This document shows, one piece after another, positions 24,993 to 33,470 of a DNA stretch of 56,961 bases. A program made the position numbers and the translations under genes. The first letter of the stretch is position 1. Every line of letters begins with the position of its first letter. The stretch lies in contig JAGGAB010000025.1 of the NCBI GenBank assembly GCA_017889705.1, positions 1 through 56,961 on the forward strand, read 5' to 3'. The notes under the pieces were generated by a model. It was not told the origin of the DNA. It was given only the letters and a program-made list of their open reading frames with translations, and did no database searches. The stretch is from Bacillota bacterium (GTDB lineage Bacteria > Bacillota > Negativicutes > Sporomusales > Sporomusaceae).

Positions 24993-25176
24993 AAGAAGCT
25001 GAAAAATTGGGCAGAGTGCTAGGATCTCTGCCCATTCGCTATTGACCGGACTTATCGCAACCAAGGCACAGGATGTGCTCTGGTGCCGGGCATGCCAGGG
25101 AGGCAAAACCGCTCTATAGAGCGCGGCAAGGTAATTCACCTCGTCGCAAAACAACATGAATAATAGGAGGACAACC
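24993..25176 (+). ncRNA. Structured fliW-csrA leader with GGA-loop hairpins (candidate CsrA-binding RNA)
   Basis: Four hairpins can be drawn. H1 25008-25034: TGGGCAGAG/CTCTGCCCA, loop TGCTAGGAT. H2 25060-25084: ten-pair stem with one mismatch, loop AGGAT within GCACAGGATGTGC. H3 25093-25105: TGCC/GGCA, loop AGGGA. H4 25110-25123: CGCTC/GAGCG, no GGA. H3 and H4 are enclosed by TGCCG/CGGCA. GGA also occurs at 25048-25050 and twice in the fliW ribosome site. H2 closely fits the CsrA SELEX consensus RUACARGGAUGU. Paired stems and GGA loops are seen directly; binding by CsrA is inferred. Confidence 0.6.
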
Positions 25177-25635
25177 ATGCAGATTCAATCCACCCGTTTT
25201 GGTTTGCTCGAAGTCGACGAAGATCAAATTATTAGTTTTCCTCATGGCCTACCTGGTTTTCAAGGGAAAAGGGACTTTGTTTTTCTGCCTTATCAGAATG
25301 AAAGTCCATTTGCTTATTTGCAAGCGGTTGACGAACCAAATTTAACTTTTGTAATTGTAGAACCATTTACGTTTTTTCAAGATTACAGCTTTACATTGGA
25401 AGATTCCGTCTTGACAGAGCTTGGTCTATCTGATGAGAATCCTCCCAAGATTTTTAACATTGTACGTATTCCGGAAATAATAAAAGAAATGACAGCTAAT
25501 CTCTTAGCGCCCATAATTATTAATTGGCAAACACGTATTGCTATGCAGTTTATTCTAGAAAAATCTCCGTATACTGTGCGCCATTCCCTTTTTCCGCAAG
25601 ATAGTCCTGGACAAGAAGAAAAAGGGGGTAAGTAG
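25177..25635 (+). CDS. fliW: Flagellar assembly factor FliW
   Basis: 152 aa from ATG 25177 behind ATAGGAGG. The N-terminal TRFGLLEVDEDQIISFPHGL and PGF motif plus the C-terminal NLLAPIIINWQTRIAMQFIL are FliW signatures. FliW binds either flagellin or CsrA: when flagellin is exported, free FliW inhibits CsrA and relieves repression of hag translation. It lies 1 bp before csrA. Confidence 0.95.
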   Translation: MQIQSTRFGLLEVDEDQIISFPHGLPGFQGKRDFVFLPYQNESPFAYLQAVDEPNLTFVIVEPFTFFQDYSFTLEDSVLTELGLSDENPPKIFNIVRIPEIIKEMTANLLAPIIINWQTRIAMQFILEKSPYTVRHSLFPQDSPGQEEKGGK

Positions 25636-25636
25636 T

Positions 25637-25867
25637 ATGTTGGCACTTACCCGCAAAATTGGCGAAAAAATTATTATTAGTGACAACATTTGCATTACCA
25701 TCGTTGATGTAAAAGGCGACAATATCCGTATTGGTATTGAAGCACCACGCGATATCAAAATCTATCGGGGCGAATTGTATGAATCTATTGTTGCGGAAAA
25801 TAAGCAATCAGCGAAACCGGTTGATTTGGCTCAGCTGGACCTGCTAAAAGACATTAAAACTAAATAA
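25637..25867 (+). CDS. csrA: Carbon storage regulator CsrA
   Basis: 76 aa. The N-terminus MLALTRKIGEKIIISDNI and the GIEAPRDIKIYRGELYESI stretch with the RNA-contacting Arg are intact; a C-terminal extension (about 57-76) is typical of FliW-dependent CsrA. It binds GGA hairpins and blocks translation. Likely targets in the window are the hag leader and possibly its own operon leader. Confidence 0.95.
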   Translation: MLALTRKIGEKIIISDNICITIVDVKGDNIRIGIEAPRDIKIYRGELYESIVAENKQSAKPVDLAQLDLLKDIKTK

Positions 25868-25900
25868 ATTTATAAAAATTACATATTTTCTCAAAAACTC

Positions 25901-25927
25901 TAAAGATTTTCTGGTTTTGCTCGATAA
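25901..25927 (+). promoter_or_regulatory. Sigma-28 (FliA/SigD) promoter for flaG-fliD-fliS
   Basis: TAAA, 15 nt, CTCGATAA, against consensus TAAA-N15-GCCGATAA: only two mismatches in the -10 and a perfect -35 core. It lies 38 bp before the flaG GTG. Confidence 0.7.
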
Positions 25928-25964
25928 TATATGTAGATAGTAACACTGGCGAGGTGGTTTTAAC

Positions 25965-26351
25965 GTGGATATTAACACAGGAACTCTGGTGAATAATAAC
26001 TCAGCGGCTTACACCCAACCGGTCAAAGCATCTGATGCTGCGGGAATTACTAATGCAAACGCTGAAACAAAACCGGAATCTATTTTTGGAGAAATTAAAC
26101 AGCAGAATAAAGAATACAACGAAGTAGCCAAAGATGATATTAACAAAACGACAGACAGTTTGAACAAAATTATTCAACTGATGAATGCCGATTTGCAGTT
26201 TGTTTTGCATGACAAAACCCAGCGTTTTATGGTACAGCTTGTTGATATCAAAGAAGGGAAAGTGCTAAAAGAGTTTCCACCTCACGAATTGCTGGATACT
26301 ATAGCCGCGATAAAGGATTATGTCGGGCTGCTATTAGACAAAAAAGCATAA
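25965..26351 (+). CDS. flaG: FlaG family protein
   Basis: 128 aa from GTG 25965 behind GAGGTGG. A polar, low-complexity N-terminal half leads into the FlaG domain, with LQFVLHDKTQRFMVQLVDIK and KEFPPHELLDTIAAIKDYVG. FlaG affects filament length in some bacteria; its exact role is uncertain. It heads the fliD-fliS group. Confidence 0.88.
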   Translation: MDINTGTLVNNNSAAYTQPVKASDAAGITNANAETKPESIFGEIKQQNKEYNEVAKDDINKTTDSLNKIIQLMNADLQFVLHDKTQRFMVQLVDIKEGKVLKEFPPHELLDTIAAIKDYVGLLLDKKA

Positions 26352-26384
26352 TTTTAAAGAATCAAATCCATGGAGGGGATTGAT

Positions 26385-27869
26385 ATGGCAACACGTACGT
26401 ATGGTCTTAGTGGGTCAGGGATGGACGTTGACCAATTGGTTTCGGATTTAATGAAAGCGCAGCGTACCAGATATGATTCGATGGTGCAAAAGAAGACGCT
26501 GCTAGAGTGGAAAAAAAGCGATTATCACACCATGTATACAACTATTAACGATTTTAGGAACACTGTTTTTAATTATAAATTAAGTTCCACATTATCGCCT
26601 AAAAATGTAACATCTTCAGATGAGAGTGTGGCAACAGTAACTGCCAATTCTGATGCGGCTAATGTTACCCATAGCCTTACTGTTAACTGGCTGGCAGAGG
26701 GTGTTACGCTGACCAGTGGTGACCTTAACAGTGCCAGCAGTAAAGATAGCTTAGTTAACCAGTTTTATGGCGGTACAGCACCTACTCCTGCTACTTTCAA
26801 CATAAAAATTTCTGATGGCGCTACAGAAAAAGAAATTACTGTTGACACCAGCAAAAGTATTTATGACTTGGTCAGTAACATTAACAACTCTGGTCTTAAT
26901 ATTAAGGCTAATTATGATTCAAACCTAGACCGGTTTTTCTTGTATAACACCAAAACTGGTGCTGACACCGAAATCGATTTTACTGGATCTTCTGCTGAGG
27001 GATTAACTTTTCTTCAGAATAAGCTCCAGCTTGATACAACTACTAAGACTGGTAAAGACGCCAGCTTTTCGCTAGATGGCGTAGCTCTTACCCAGGCTAG
27101 TAACAGCTTTACTATTTCCAATGTAACCTATAACCTGAAAAAGGCTGGTACTATTACTGCTTCGGTTACAGGAGATACTGACAAAACCATTACCGCTGTA
27201 AAGGCCTTTATTGAGGCATACAACAGTGCATTGAGCAAAGTTAACGCTGAAGTAGAGGAAAGTCGTTATTCTGATTATGCGCCTCTTTCTTCAGAACAGA
27301 AGGCCGAGATGAGTGAGTCGGAAATTACGGCCTGGGAGACAAAAGCCAAGAGCGGAATGCTGCATAGTGACTCTATGTTGCGTAATCTGGTTGATAAGAT
27401 GCGTAACGCTATTGCTAGCCCTGTGTCTGGAGTTGAAGGCCAATATAATAGCATGTCGGCCTTAGGCATAACGACAGGTACCTATACCGAAGGCGGCAAG
27501 TTGTATCTTGATGAAGCCAAGCTCAAAAAAGCGCTGGAGTCCGATCCGGATATTGTCAATAAAGTATTTTCTGCTGATGGAGATACGAGTGCAAGTCAAG
27601 GTGTTGCGACTCGTATGTATGATATCCTCAAAGGCGGTATGGACAATATCGTGTCAGAAGCAGGTATAACTGCCTCGACTAGTGATGATACTGAGAGCAC
27701 TCTTGCTAAGCTTATTAACAGATATGACGATGACTTGTATACACTAAGCGAAAGATTGGCCGACATGGAAGACCGTTACTATGCACAATTTAACGCTATG
27801 GAATCAGCTTTGAATCAGTTAAACCAGCAGAGTAGCTGGTTATCCCAACAATTCAGTTCACAAGGTTAA
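26385..27869 (+). CDS. fliD: Flagellar filament cap protein
   Basis: 494 aa from ATG 26385 behind GGAGGGG (ATG 26370 overlaps that site). The N-terminus YGLSGSGMDVDQLVSDLMKA is the FliD_N signature; the FliD_C domain is visible with its late helical part ending in LADMEDRYYAQFNAMESALN and QQSSWLSQQF. It caps the growing filament and helps flagellin polymerise. Confidence 0.95.
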   Translation: MATRTYGLSGSGMDVDQLVSDLMKAQRTRYDSMVQKKTLLEWKKSDYHTMYTTINDFRNTVFNYKLSSTLSPKNVTSSDESVATVTANSDAANVTHSLTVNWLAEGVTLTSGDLNSASSKDSLVNQFYGGTAPTPATFNIKISDGATEKEITVDTSKSIYDLVSNINNSGLNIKANYDSNLDRFFLYNTKTGADTEIDFTGSSAEGLTFLQNKLQLDTTTKTGKDASFSLDGVALTQASNSFTISNVTYNLKKAGTITASVTGDTDKTITAVKAFIEAYNSALSKVNAEVEESRYSDYAPLSSEQKAEMSESEITAWETKAKSGMLHSDSMLRNLVDKMRNAIASPVSGVEGQYNSMSALGITTGTYTEGGKLYLDEAKLKKALESDPDIVNKVFSADGDTSASQGVATRMYDILKGGMDNIVSEAGITASTSDDTESTLAKLINRYDDDLYTLSERLADMEDRYYAQFNAMESALNQLNQQSSWLSQQFSSQG

Positions 27870-27900
27870 ACTAACAATAATTCGCAGGAGGATTTAATTT

Positions 27901-28293
27901 ATGAATGCTGCAAATACTGCTAATGTCTATAAAAACCAGCAGATTATGACGGCGTCTCCCGAAGAACTTATTCTGATGCTGTATAATGGAGCTATCCGCT
28001 TTATTAGCGAAAGTATACAGGGTCTTGAACAGGGCAATCTGGAAAAAGCCAATAATGCAAATCTGCGGGCGCAAAATATTGTCAAGGAATTTGTGTGCGC
28101 GTTAGACATGCAGTATGAAATAGCGCAGGGTTATTATAAGCTGTATGATTATATTGAATATCGTCTAATTCAAGCTAATATAAAAAAAGATAAGAGTCAG
28201 CTAGAAGAAGCGAAAACATTGCTGTTAGATCTTCGTGACACCTGGGTACAAGCTATGAAAATAGCGAAAACGCAGCGGGCAGTTGCCAGGTAA
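27901..28293 (+). CDS. fliS: Flagellin-specific chaperone FliS
   Basis: 130 aa helical protein. The motif TASPEELILMLYNGAIRFI and the four-helix-bundle pattern identify FliS, which binds the flagellin C-terminus and prevents premature polymerisation. Its stop codon overlaps the next start (TAATG). Confidence 0.93.
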   Translation: MNAANTANVYKNQQIMTASPEELILMLYNGAIRFISESIQGLEQGNLEKANNANLRAQNIVKEFVCALDMQYEIAQGYYKLYDYIEYRLIQANIKKDKSQLEEAKTLLLDLRDTWVQAMKIAKTQRAVAR

Positions 28294-28640
28294 TGGCCGC
28301 CATGGAGCAAGAAAGAACAGCAACTGAACTCTGGCAGGATTATGCTTTTTTAACTCGTGAAATCAGCAAATTTGTCGAGAAACATGATGTAAAGTTGGTT
28401 TTGGAGCTTTTGGATCAACGCGAAAAACTTCAGGTACTTATTGAAAATAGTCCTGATGATGGCTACAAGGCGACCGATGAAGGCCAGGAGCTATTGCAGA
28501 GTATTCGCAATCTAAATCAGCTGATTGCCAGTAATCTGCAGCGGCTGCGCAATAATACCAAGCGCAGCCAGGAAATAACCAGAGCCTATGATCAAATGGT
28601 TACTGGTTTTGCCGGTTCATTTATGGATCGCAAGAGCTAA
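28293..28640 (+). CDS. FliT-like flagellar chaperone (probable)
   Basis: 115 aa, entirely helical, start overlapping the fliS stop. It has a central KLVLELLDQREKLQVLIE and a Gln/Asn/Arg-rich helix. Position behind fliS and size fit FliT, the FliD chaperone, but sequence identity in this family is low and I rely on context. Confidence 0.6.
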   Translation: MAAMEQERTATELWQDYAFLTREISKFVEKHDVKLVLELLDQREKLQVLIENSPDDGYKATDEGQELLQSIRNLNQLIASNLQRLRNNTKRSQEITRAYDQMVTGFAGSFMDRKS

Positions 28641-28660
28641 CCTATTACAAAAAAAGAATG

Positions 28661-28722
28661 CTTGCCGTGCTTTGTGCGCAATTCCGATTTCGGATTATGT
28701 GCCAAAGTGCGGCAATTTTTTT
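28661..28722 (+). terminator. Long terminator hairpin after the fliS operon
   Basis: TTGCCGTGCTTTG pairs with CAAAGTGCGGCAA (two mismatched or wobble positions), topped by a further imperfect stem, and followed by seven T. Confidence 0.8.
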
Positions 28723-28836
28723 ATTACCATCATCCAGTTAAACCCAATAGTACCATTAATATAAAACAATGACAGTAAAAGTATTGATTTAAATAAAAAA
28801 ATAATAAATTTCTAAATAAATTTCTAATAAAACTAT

Positions 28837-28863
28837 TAAGTTACTTCAGAATCCCCACGATAT
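28837..28863 (+). promoter_or_regulatory. Sigma-28 promoter of hag
   Basis: TAAG, 15 nt, CACGATAT against TAAA-N15-GCCGATAT. Expected start about 28870, giving a leader of about 113 nt. Confidence 0.55.
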
Positions 28864-28869
28864 TATTAT

Positions 28870-28982
28870 TGAACAAGTCAGAGTTACCATTGCGGTACCG
28901 GCCGGACTAACAATGCTAACTCTGAACAAAAAAATAGCCGGGCATGGATGCCTAGGCACTAAAATCAAGGAGGAATATACCC
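28870..28982 (+). promoter_or_regulatory. Flagellin leader with CsrA-type hairpins
   Basis: A long hairpin (CAGAGTTA-C-CATTG pairing with CAATG-C-TAACTCTG, 28879-28924) has CCGGA in its top. A small hairpin GGCATGGATGCC (28941-28952) presents GGA 22 nt upstream of the AAGGAGGA ribosome site, which itself holds GGA. Two sites, one at the ribosome site and one upstream, is the layout by which B. subtilis CsrA represses hag. Confidence 0.6.
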
Positions 28983-30212
28983 ATGATTATTAATCACAAT
29001 ATGTCGGCTCTTAACACTTACAATCGTTTGTCAGCAAACAACCAAGCTTCCAGCAAATCTTTAGAAAAACTTTCTTCAGGTCTTCGCATCAACCGTGCTG
29101 GTGATGATGCTGCTGGTCTTGCTATCTCCGAAAAAATGCGCGGTCAGATCCGTGGTCTTGACCAAGCTACTCGTAACTCCCAAGACAGCATTTCCTTGAT
29201 CCAAACTGCAGAGGGTGCATTAAGCGAAACTCATAGCATTCTTCAACGTATGCGTGAACTGGCTGTTCAATCTTCCAACGATACCAACACTGATGATGAC
29301 CGTGCAGAACTGCAAGCAGAAGTAGAACAACTCAAAAGTGAAATTGACCGTATCGGTAACACCACTGAGTTCAATACTAAGAAGTTACTGAACGGTGAAG
29401 CTACTGGCGTAGCTGACAAAATTGACGGTGCTGTTCGTTTGAACAACAACTCGGCAATTACTGCCAGTGCCGACAATATGGCAGCATTGGCAAGTGCTCT
29501 GAAAACTAGCGTTGGTACATTGGACGGCGCTTACATGATCATTCGCGTAGCTGATGACAAAACTGCATCTGTTTTCACAGCTGCTGACTTCAAAGTAGTT
29601 GGTCCTGATGGAACCCAATATTCAATCGCAAGTGCTACAACTGACCTTGGCATTACTGTAGCAGCAAGCTCTATTACCTTTACTGCAGCTGGTACTGGTG
29701 CTGCTGCTAACACTGTTGTAGGCTTGGGCGCTGCATCTGCAATGGATGACCAAGTAAAAGTTGGCGAATCGCTGACCTTTGTATTCAGAAAGTACCAAGA
29801 AGCTACTTCCGATCTGGACGCTTCTATCATGACTCAAATTGGCGCTAATGCCGGACAAACTGCATTCATTTCCATGAAAGATATGCGTGCTGAAGCTATC
29901 GGTGTTGATGATATCGATATCTCCACTAAGTTTGGCGCTCAAACTGCCATTGAAACTGTAAACAACGCTATTACCAAAGTTTCTTCGCAACGTAGCTCGC
30001 TGGGTGCTATCCAAAACCGTTTGGAACACACCATCAACAACCTGGGAACTGCCAGCGAAAACTTAACAGCTGCCGAATCCCGTATCCGCGACGTAGATAT
30101 GGCCAAGGAAATGATGAACTTCCAAAAGAACAACATCCTCCAACAGGCTGCTACCGCAATGCTGGCTCAGGCCAACCAACAACCACAGAATGTACTGCAA
30201 TTGCTGCAATAA
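28983..30212 (+). CDS. hag: Flagellin
   Basis: 409 aa. The N-terminal D0/D1 region (MIINHNMSALNTYNRLSANN, then SSGLRINRAGDDAAGLAISE) and C-terminal D1/D0 (ESRIRDVDMAKEMMNFQKNN, ending AQANQQPQNVLQLLQ) are fully conserved. The centre (about 140-300) is variable, Ala/Thr/Ser-rich, with many possible O-glycosylation sites. Codon use is more biased than in neighbouring genes, as expected for a very abundant protein. Genes for a flagellin glycosyltransferase and nonulosonic acid follow. Confidence 0.97.
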   Translation: MIINHNMSALNTYNRLSANNQASSKSLEKLSSGLRINRAGDDAAGLAISEKMRGQIRGLDQATRNSQDSISLIQTAEGALSETHSILQRMRELAVQSSNDTNTDDDRAELQAEVEQLKSEIDRIGNTTEFNTKKLLNGEATGVADKIDGAVRLNNNSAITASADNMAALASALKTSVGTLDGAYMIIRVADDKTASVFTAADFKVVGPDGTQYSIASATTDLGITVAASSITFTAAGTGAAANTVVGLGAASAMDDQVKVGESLTFVFRKYQEATSDLDASIMTQIGANAGQTAFISMKDMRAEAIGVDDIDISTKFGAQTAIETVNNAITKVSSQRSSLGAIQNRLEHTINNLGTASENLTAAESRIRDVDMAKEMMNFQKNNILQQAATAMLAQANQQPQNVLQLLQ

Positions 30213-30235
30213 GCATAACTATTCAGTGGGGAAGA

Positions 30236-30267
30236 AGCCAGAGACGTATGTCTCTGGCTTTCTCTCT
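30236..30267 (+). terminator. Terminator after hag
   Basis: AGCCAGAGAC and GTCTCTGGCT form a perfect 10-bp stem with a GTAT loop, followed by TTCTCTCT. Confidence 0.8.
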
Positions 30268-30345
30268 ATATAACCAAGATTGTTTTGATTTAATTAGTTA
30301 GCTACCAAAAAAAAAATCATCCTATACAGAAAGCAGGAATTAGAT

Positions 30346-30609
30346 ATGCTGCAAGTTAAGAATCAAGCCGAGGAGCTTCAGCATTTAATTTTTTCATATC
30401 AACCGGCCAAGTTTGAAAAAAAACTGGTGGAGTTTATTGATTTACTAGGCACTAAAAGCTGTCTGCAGGCCAAGGAACCGGTTTTTTCCAAAACCTTGCA
30501 AGCTTTGCTGACTGCTTTGCAGCAAAAAGATTATTTGTTGTTTGCTGATTTATTGGAGTATAAACTGCAGCCATTGTTGTCTGATGTGAAAGAAGAGGGA
30601 ACAGTATGA
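30346..30609 (+). CDS. Small conserved-looking protein before Maf, unknown function
   Basis: 87 aa, mostly helical, no cysteines pattern or membrane segment (MLQVKNQAEELQHLIFSYQP ...). A possible ribosome site GCAGGAA precedes ATG 30346. Its last codons overlap the start of the Maf glycosyltransferase gene, so the two are translationally coupled; it may be a partner of that enzyme. Family not recognised. Confidence 0.6.
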   Translation: MLQVKNQAEELQHLIFSYQPAKFEKKLVEFIDLLGTKSCLQAKEPVFSKTLQALLTALQQKDYLLFADLLEYKLQPLLSDVKEEGTV

Positions 30610-32450
30610 AAAGTGCTCAGGGTAAACGGTATGAAAAGAATATAACCTGGTTAAAACAAAATTCACCGCATTTGTCTGCAAAAATTGCTGCCTGGCAGTT
30701 TGATCAGACAGAAGTTGCAGTTCAACAAACCCTGATGGGGTGGAATGCCCAAATTAGTGTTTCACCTGGCAGTGCATTTTGTTTGCATAGCCTGTTCGAG
30801 CGTGAACGCGAATATAAGCAAATAACGGCAGCTATTGATGAAAACCATGCCACTGTGGTGTTGTTTGGCTGTGGCAGCGGTGACTTTCTAAAATGGGTCA
30901 ACAAGCATTATCAGCATATAAAACACTTGGTTATTGTTGAGCCAAGTGTCAATGTATTTCGTGCGTTTTTACAGCAATGGTATTTGCCGGATATTTTAAG
31001 TATTTTCCCAAAGGTTTCTTTGGTTGTGGGTGAAAAACAAACCGATGCTGGTGAATGGCTGAAAAAAGTAGTATACAGCGAAGTGCAAGAAGAACGAATT
31101 GCCGTAATAGTAAGTCTAATAAACTATCATTGGAATTATCCGGAATATGAAAAAGAAATGCATAAAGCATTAATCGAATTGCTACGATATTCTACAGTAA
31201 ATCGGAATACACTCGATGCCTACCGTAATCATTGGCTTGTGAATTTATGGCATAACCTGCAGTATGGCAATGCTGACATTGCCGATTTTATGGAATGTTT
31301 TCGGGGGAAACCGGCGATTATTGTGTCGGCTGGGCCGTCACTGGATAAGAATATTCATCTGTTAAAAGAAGCAAAAGACAAAGCGTTGGTTGTGGCGGTA
31401 GGAAGTGCTATTTCTATTTTGCACAAAGAAAATATCAAGCCGCATTTACGAGTTGCCCTTGACCAATCGCCTTTAGCCAAAGAAATATTTGCAGGAACCT
31501 ATGAAGATGGGGTTCCTTTAGTATATTGTAATCAACTGAATTTTAATATTTTGAAAAATTACAGTGGGCCGGTCATTCATACCTTGCTAGGTAATGTTGC
31601 CGGATTGGAAGATTATCTTATAAAAAAAGCGGAAGTTCCCCATTGTCCTGTTGGCAGCGGGTTTTCAGTTGCTAACGTAACAGCAAATCTTTTGGTTAAA
31701 TGGAAATGCAATCCTATCGTATTTGTCGGGCAAGATCTTGCTTATACAGAAAATCGTTTGCATGCGACAGGTGCCTGGGATAATGAATTTGAAGAGAAGT
31801 ATATGCGAAAAATGCATGTATATAAAGATATTTTTGGTAATGATGTATATTCAGATCCTGCCTTTGATGGCATGAGGCAGACGTTTGAACTTACTATTTT
31901 CCGTAATCCGGATTTGCAGTTTTTAAATGCCACCGAAGGCGGCATTCCGATTGACGGTGCACCTAATCACAAACTTGCCGAGTTGTTAACAACCTGGAGG
32001 GCGTGTGAACAACCGGAAACTGTTATTGATAATGTGCTGAAAGCACTGCAGCAAAATGGAATTGCCGAGGACAGGCGTAAGAAACTGTATGATGCGGCCA
32101 TGGCGGTAAAAGAAGATGTAGAAGAATATGTTGCTCAGATAAAAGTCGCGAAAAATGAGATCGAACTGTTATTGCAAAAAGGCAGGCTGACAGATAAAGA
32201 GGCCAAGCATGCTGCCAGCGTCATGAAAAAATTTAAAGAACCTGGAATTTATCAGATAATACAGCATTTATTTGTTGAAGCATTTGCTTTTAGGCGGGAA
32301 GGATATCTAAAGAATAATGGGGAAAAAATACTGCCGCAAATACGCCTGTTTTATCTGGAAATGAATGAAATTCTTGAGTATCTGGAATTAATGCTGAAAT
32401 TAATTGGTTGGTATGAGCGGGGCGAAGAATTTAAGGTTGTTTATGAGTGA
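30606..32450 (+). CDS. Motility accessory factor (Maf/DUF115) flagellin glycosyltransferase
   Basis: 614 aa. An N-terminal Rossmann-like part (VVLFGCGSGDFLKWV, about residue 80) precedes the DUF115/MptE-like core (about 220-430) with PAIIVSAGPSLDKNIHLLKE, PIVFVGQDLAYTENRLHA and TEGGIPIDGAP. A helical C-terminal region follows. Maf proteins transfer CMP-activated nonulosonic acids to flagellin Ser/Thr in the cytoplasm before export. Position between hag and the leg genes strongly supports that role. It overlaps the upstream small gene by 4 bp. Confidence 0.88.
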   Translation: MKSAQGKRYEKNITWLKQNSPHLSAKIAAWQFDQTEVAVQQTLMGWNAQISVSPGSAFCLHSLFEREREYKQITAAIDENHATVVLFGCGSGDFLKWVNKHYQHIKHLVIVEPSVNVFRAFLQQWYLPDILSIFPKVSLVVGEKQTDAGEWLKKVVYSEVQEERIAVIVSLINYHWNYPEYEKEMHKALIELLRYSTVNRNTLDAYRNHWLVNLWHNLQYGNADIADFMECFRGKPAIIVSAGPSLDKNIHLLKEAKDKALVVAVGSAISILHKENIKPHLRVALDQSPLAKEIFAGTYEDGVPLVYCNQLNFNILKNYSGPVIHTLLGNVAGLEDYLIKKAEVPHCPVGSGFSVANVTANLLVKWKCNPIVFVGQDLAYTENRLHATGAWDNEFEEKYMRKMHVYKDIFGNDVYSDPAFDGMRQTFELTIFRNPDLQFLNATEGGIPIDGAPNHKLAELLTTWRACEQPETVIDNVLKALQQNGIAEDRRKKLYDAAMAVKEDVEEYVAQIKVAKNEIELLLQKGRLTDKEAKHAASVMKKFKEPGIYQIIQHLFVEAFAFRREGYLKNNGEKILPQIRLFYLEMNEILEYLELMLKLIGWYERGEEFKVVYE

Positions 32451-32468
32451 TTATAAAAGGAGTTTGCT

Positions 32469-33470
32469 ATGAACGGTAAAATATGTGTAACTGGGGCAGA
32501 TGGTTTTATTGGGTCACACCTGACAGAATATCTTGTGCGCCAGGGATATAATGTCCGGCCTTTTGTATTGTATAACTCGTTTAATTCCTGGGGGTGGCTG
32601 GAACAGACACCAGCAGAAATAAAAAAAGAGCTGGATGTGTTTGCAGGTGATATCCGGGATCCGCACGGTGTTAAGCAGGCACTGGCTGGATGTGAAGCGG
32701 TATTGCATCTGGCAGCACTTATCGCAATTCCTTACTCTTATCATTCACCGGATACTTATGTGGATACCAATATTAAGGGTACACTCAATGTTTTACAGGC
32801 TGCCCGTGAATTGGGACTTAAAAAAGTTGTACAAACCTCAACTAGCGAGGTATATGGAACAGCCCGGTTTGTGCCAATAACGGAAGAACATCCGCTGCAA
32901 GGGCAGTCACCATATTCAGCAACCAAAATCGGTGCAGATCAGTTGGCTTTGTCATTTTATCAGGCATTTGATACCCCGGTGGCAGTTATCCGCCCTTTTA
33001 ATACATATGGGCCGAGGCAATCGGCGCGGGCGGTTATTCCAACGATTATTGCTCAAATTGCCAGTGGAAAGACAAACATTAAGTTAGGCGCTCTTGCGCC
33101 TACCCGTGATTTTAATTATGTTGCTGATACTGTGCGCGGTTTTGAAGCTATGCTCAAGTCAGACAAGGCAATTGGTGAAGTTATCAATATTGGCAGTAAC
33201 TACGAAATTTCCATTGGTGATACAGCGGCTTTGATTGCTGAGGTTATGGAGAAAAAGGTGGAGTTTGTTACTGATGAAGAACGGTTGCGGCCAGAAAAGA
33301 GCGAAGTGGAGCGGCTCTGGGCAGATAATAATAAGGCAAAACAACTGCTTGGCTGGGAGCCCATATATGGTAACTGTGACGGCTTTAAACGCGGTTTGCA
33401 AGAAACGGTAGCCTGGTTTACCAATCAGGACAATCTAAAACAATATAAGGCAGATGTGTATAACATATGA
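32469..33470 (+). CDS. legB: NAD-dependent 4,6-dehydratase of legionaminic acid synthesis
   Basis: 333 aa extended SDR. Nucleotide-binding GADGFIGSHL at the N-terminus, catalytic TSTSEVYG and YSATK (Tyr-x3-Lys), and RPFNTYGPRQSARAVIPT. Close in style to LegB, which converts GDP-GlcNAc to the 4-keto-6-deoxy sugar. Overlaps legC by 4 bp. The order legB-legC-legG-legI-legH matches known legionaminate loci. Confidence 0.88.
   Translation: MNGKICVTGADGFIGSHLTEYLVRQGYNVRPFVLYNSFNSWGWLEQTPAEIKKELDVFAGDIRDPHGVKQALAGCEAVLHLAALIAIPYSYHSPDTYVDTNIKGTLNVLQAARELGLKKVVQTSTSEVYGTARFVPITEEHPLQGQSPYSATKIGADQLALSFYQAFDTPVAVIRPFNTYGPRQSARAVIPTIIAQIASGKTNIKLGALAPTRDFNYVADTVRGFEAMLKSDKAIGEVINIGSNYEISIGDTAALIAEVMEKKVEFVTDEERLRPEKSEVERLWADNNKAKQLLGWEPIYGNCDGFKRGLQETVAWFTNQDNLKQYKADVYNI

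Noticed and set aside
24993..25176. fliW-csrA leader as a cyclic di-GMP or cobalamin riboswitch
   Set aside because: None of the conserved core sequences of those classes as I recall them are present; GGA-loop hairpins explain the structure better.
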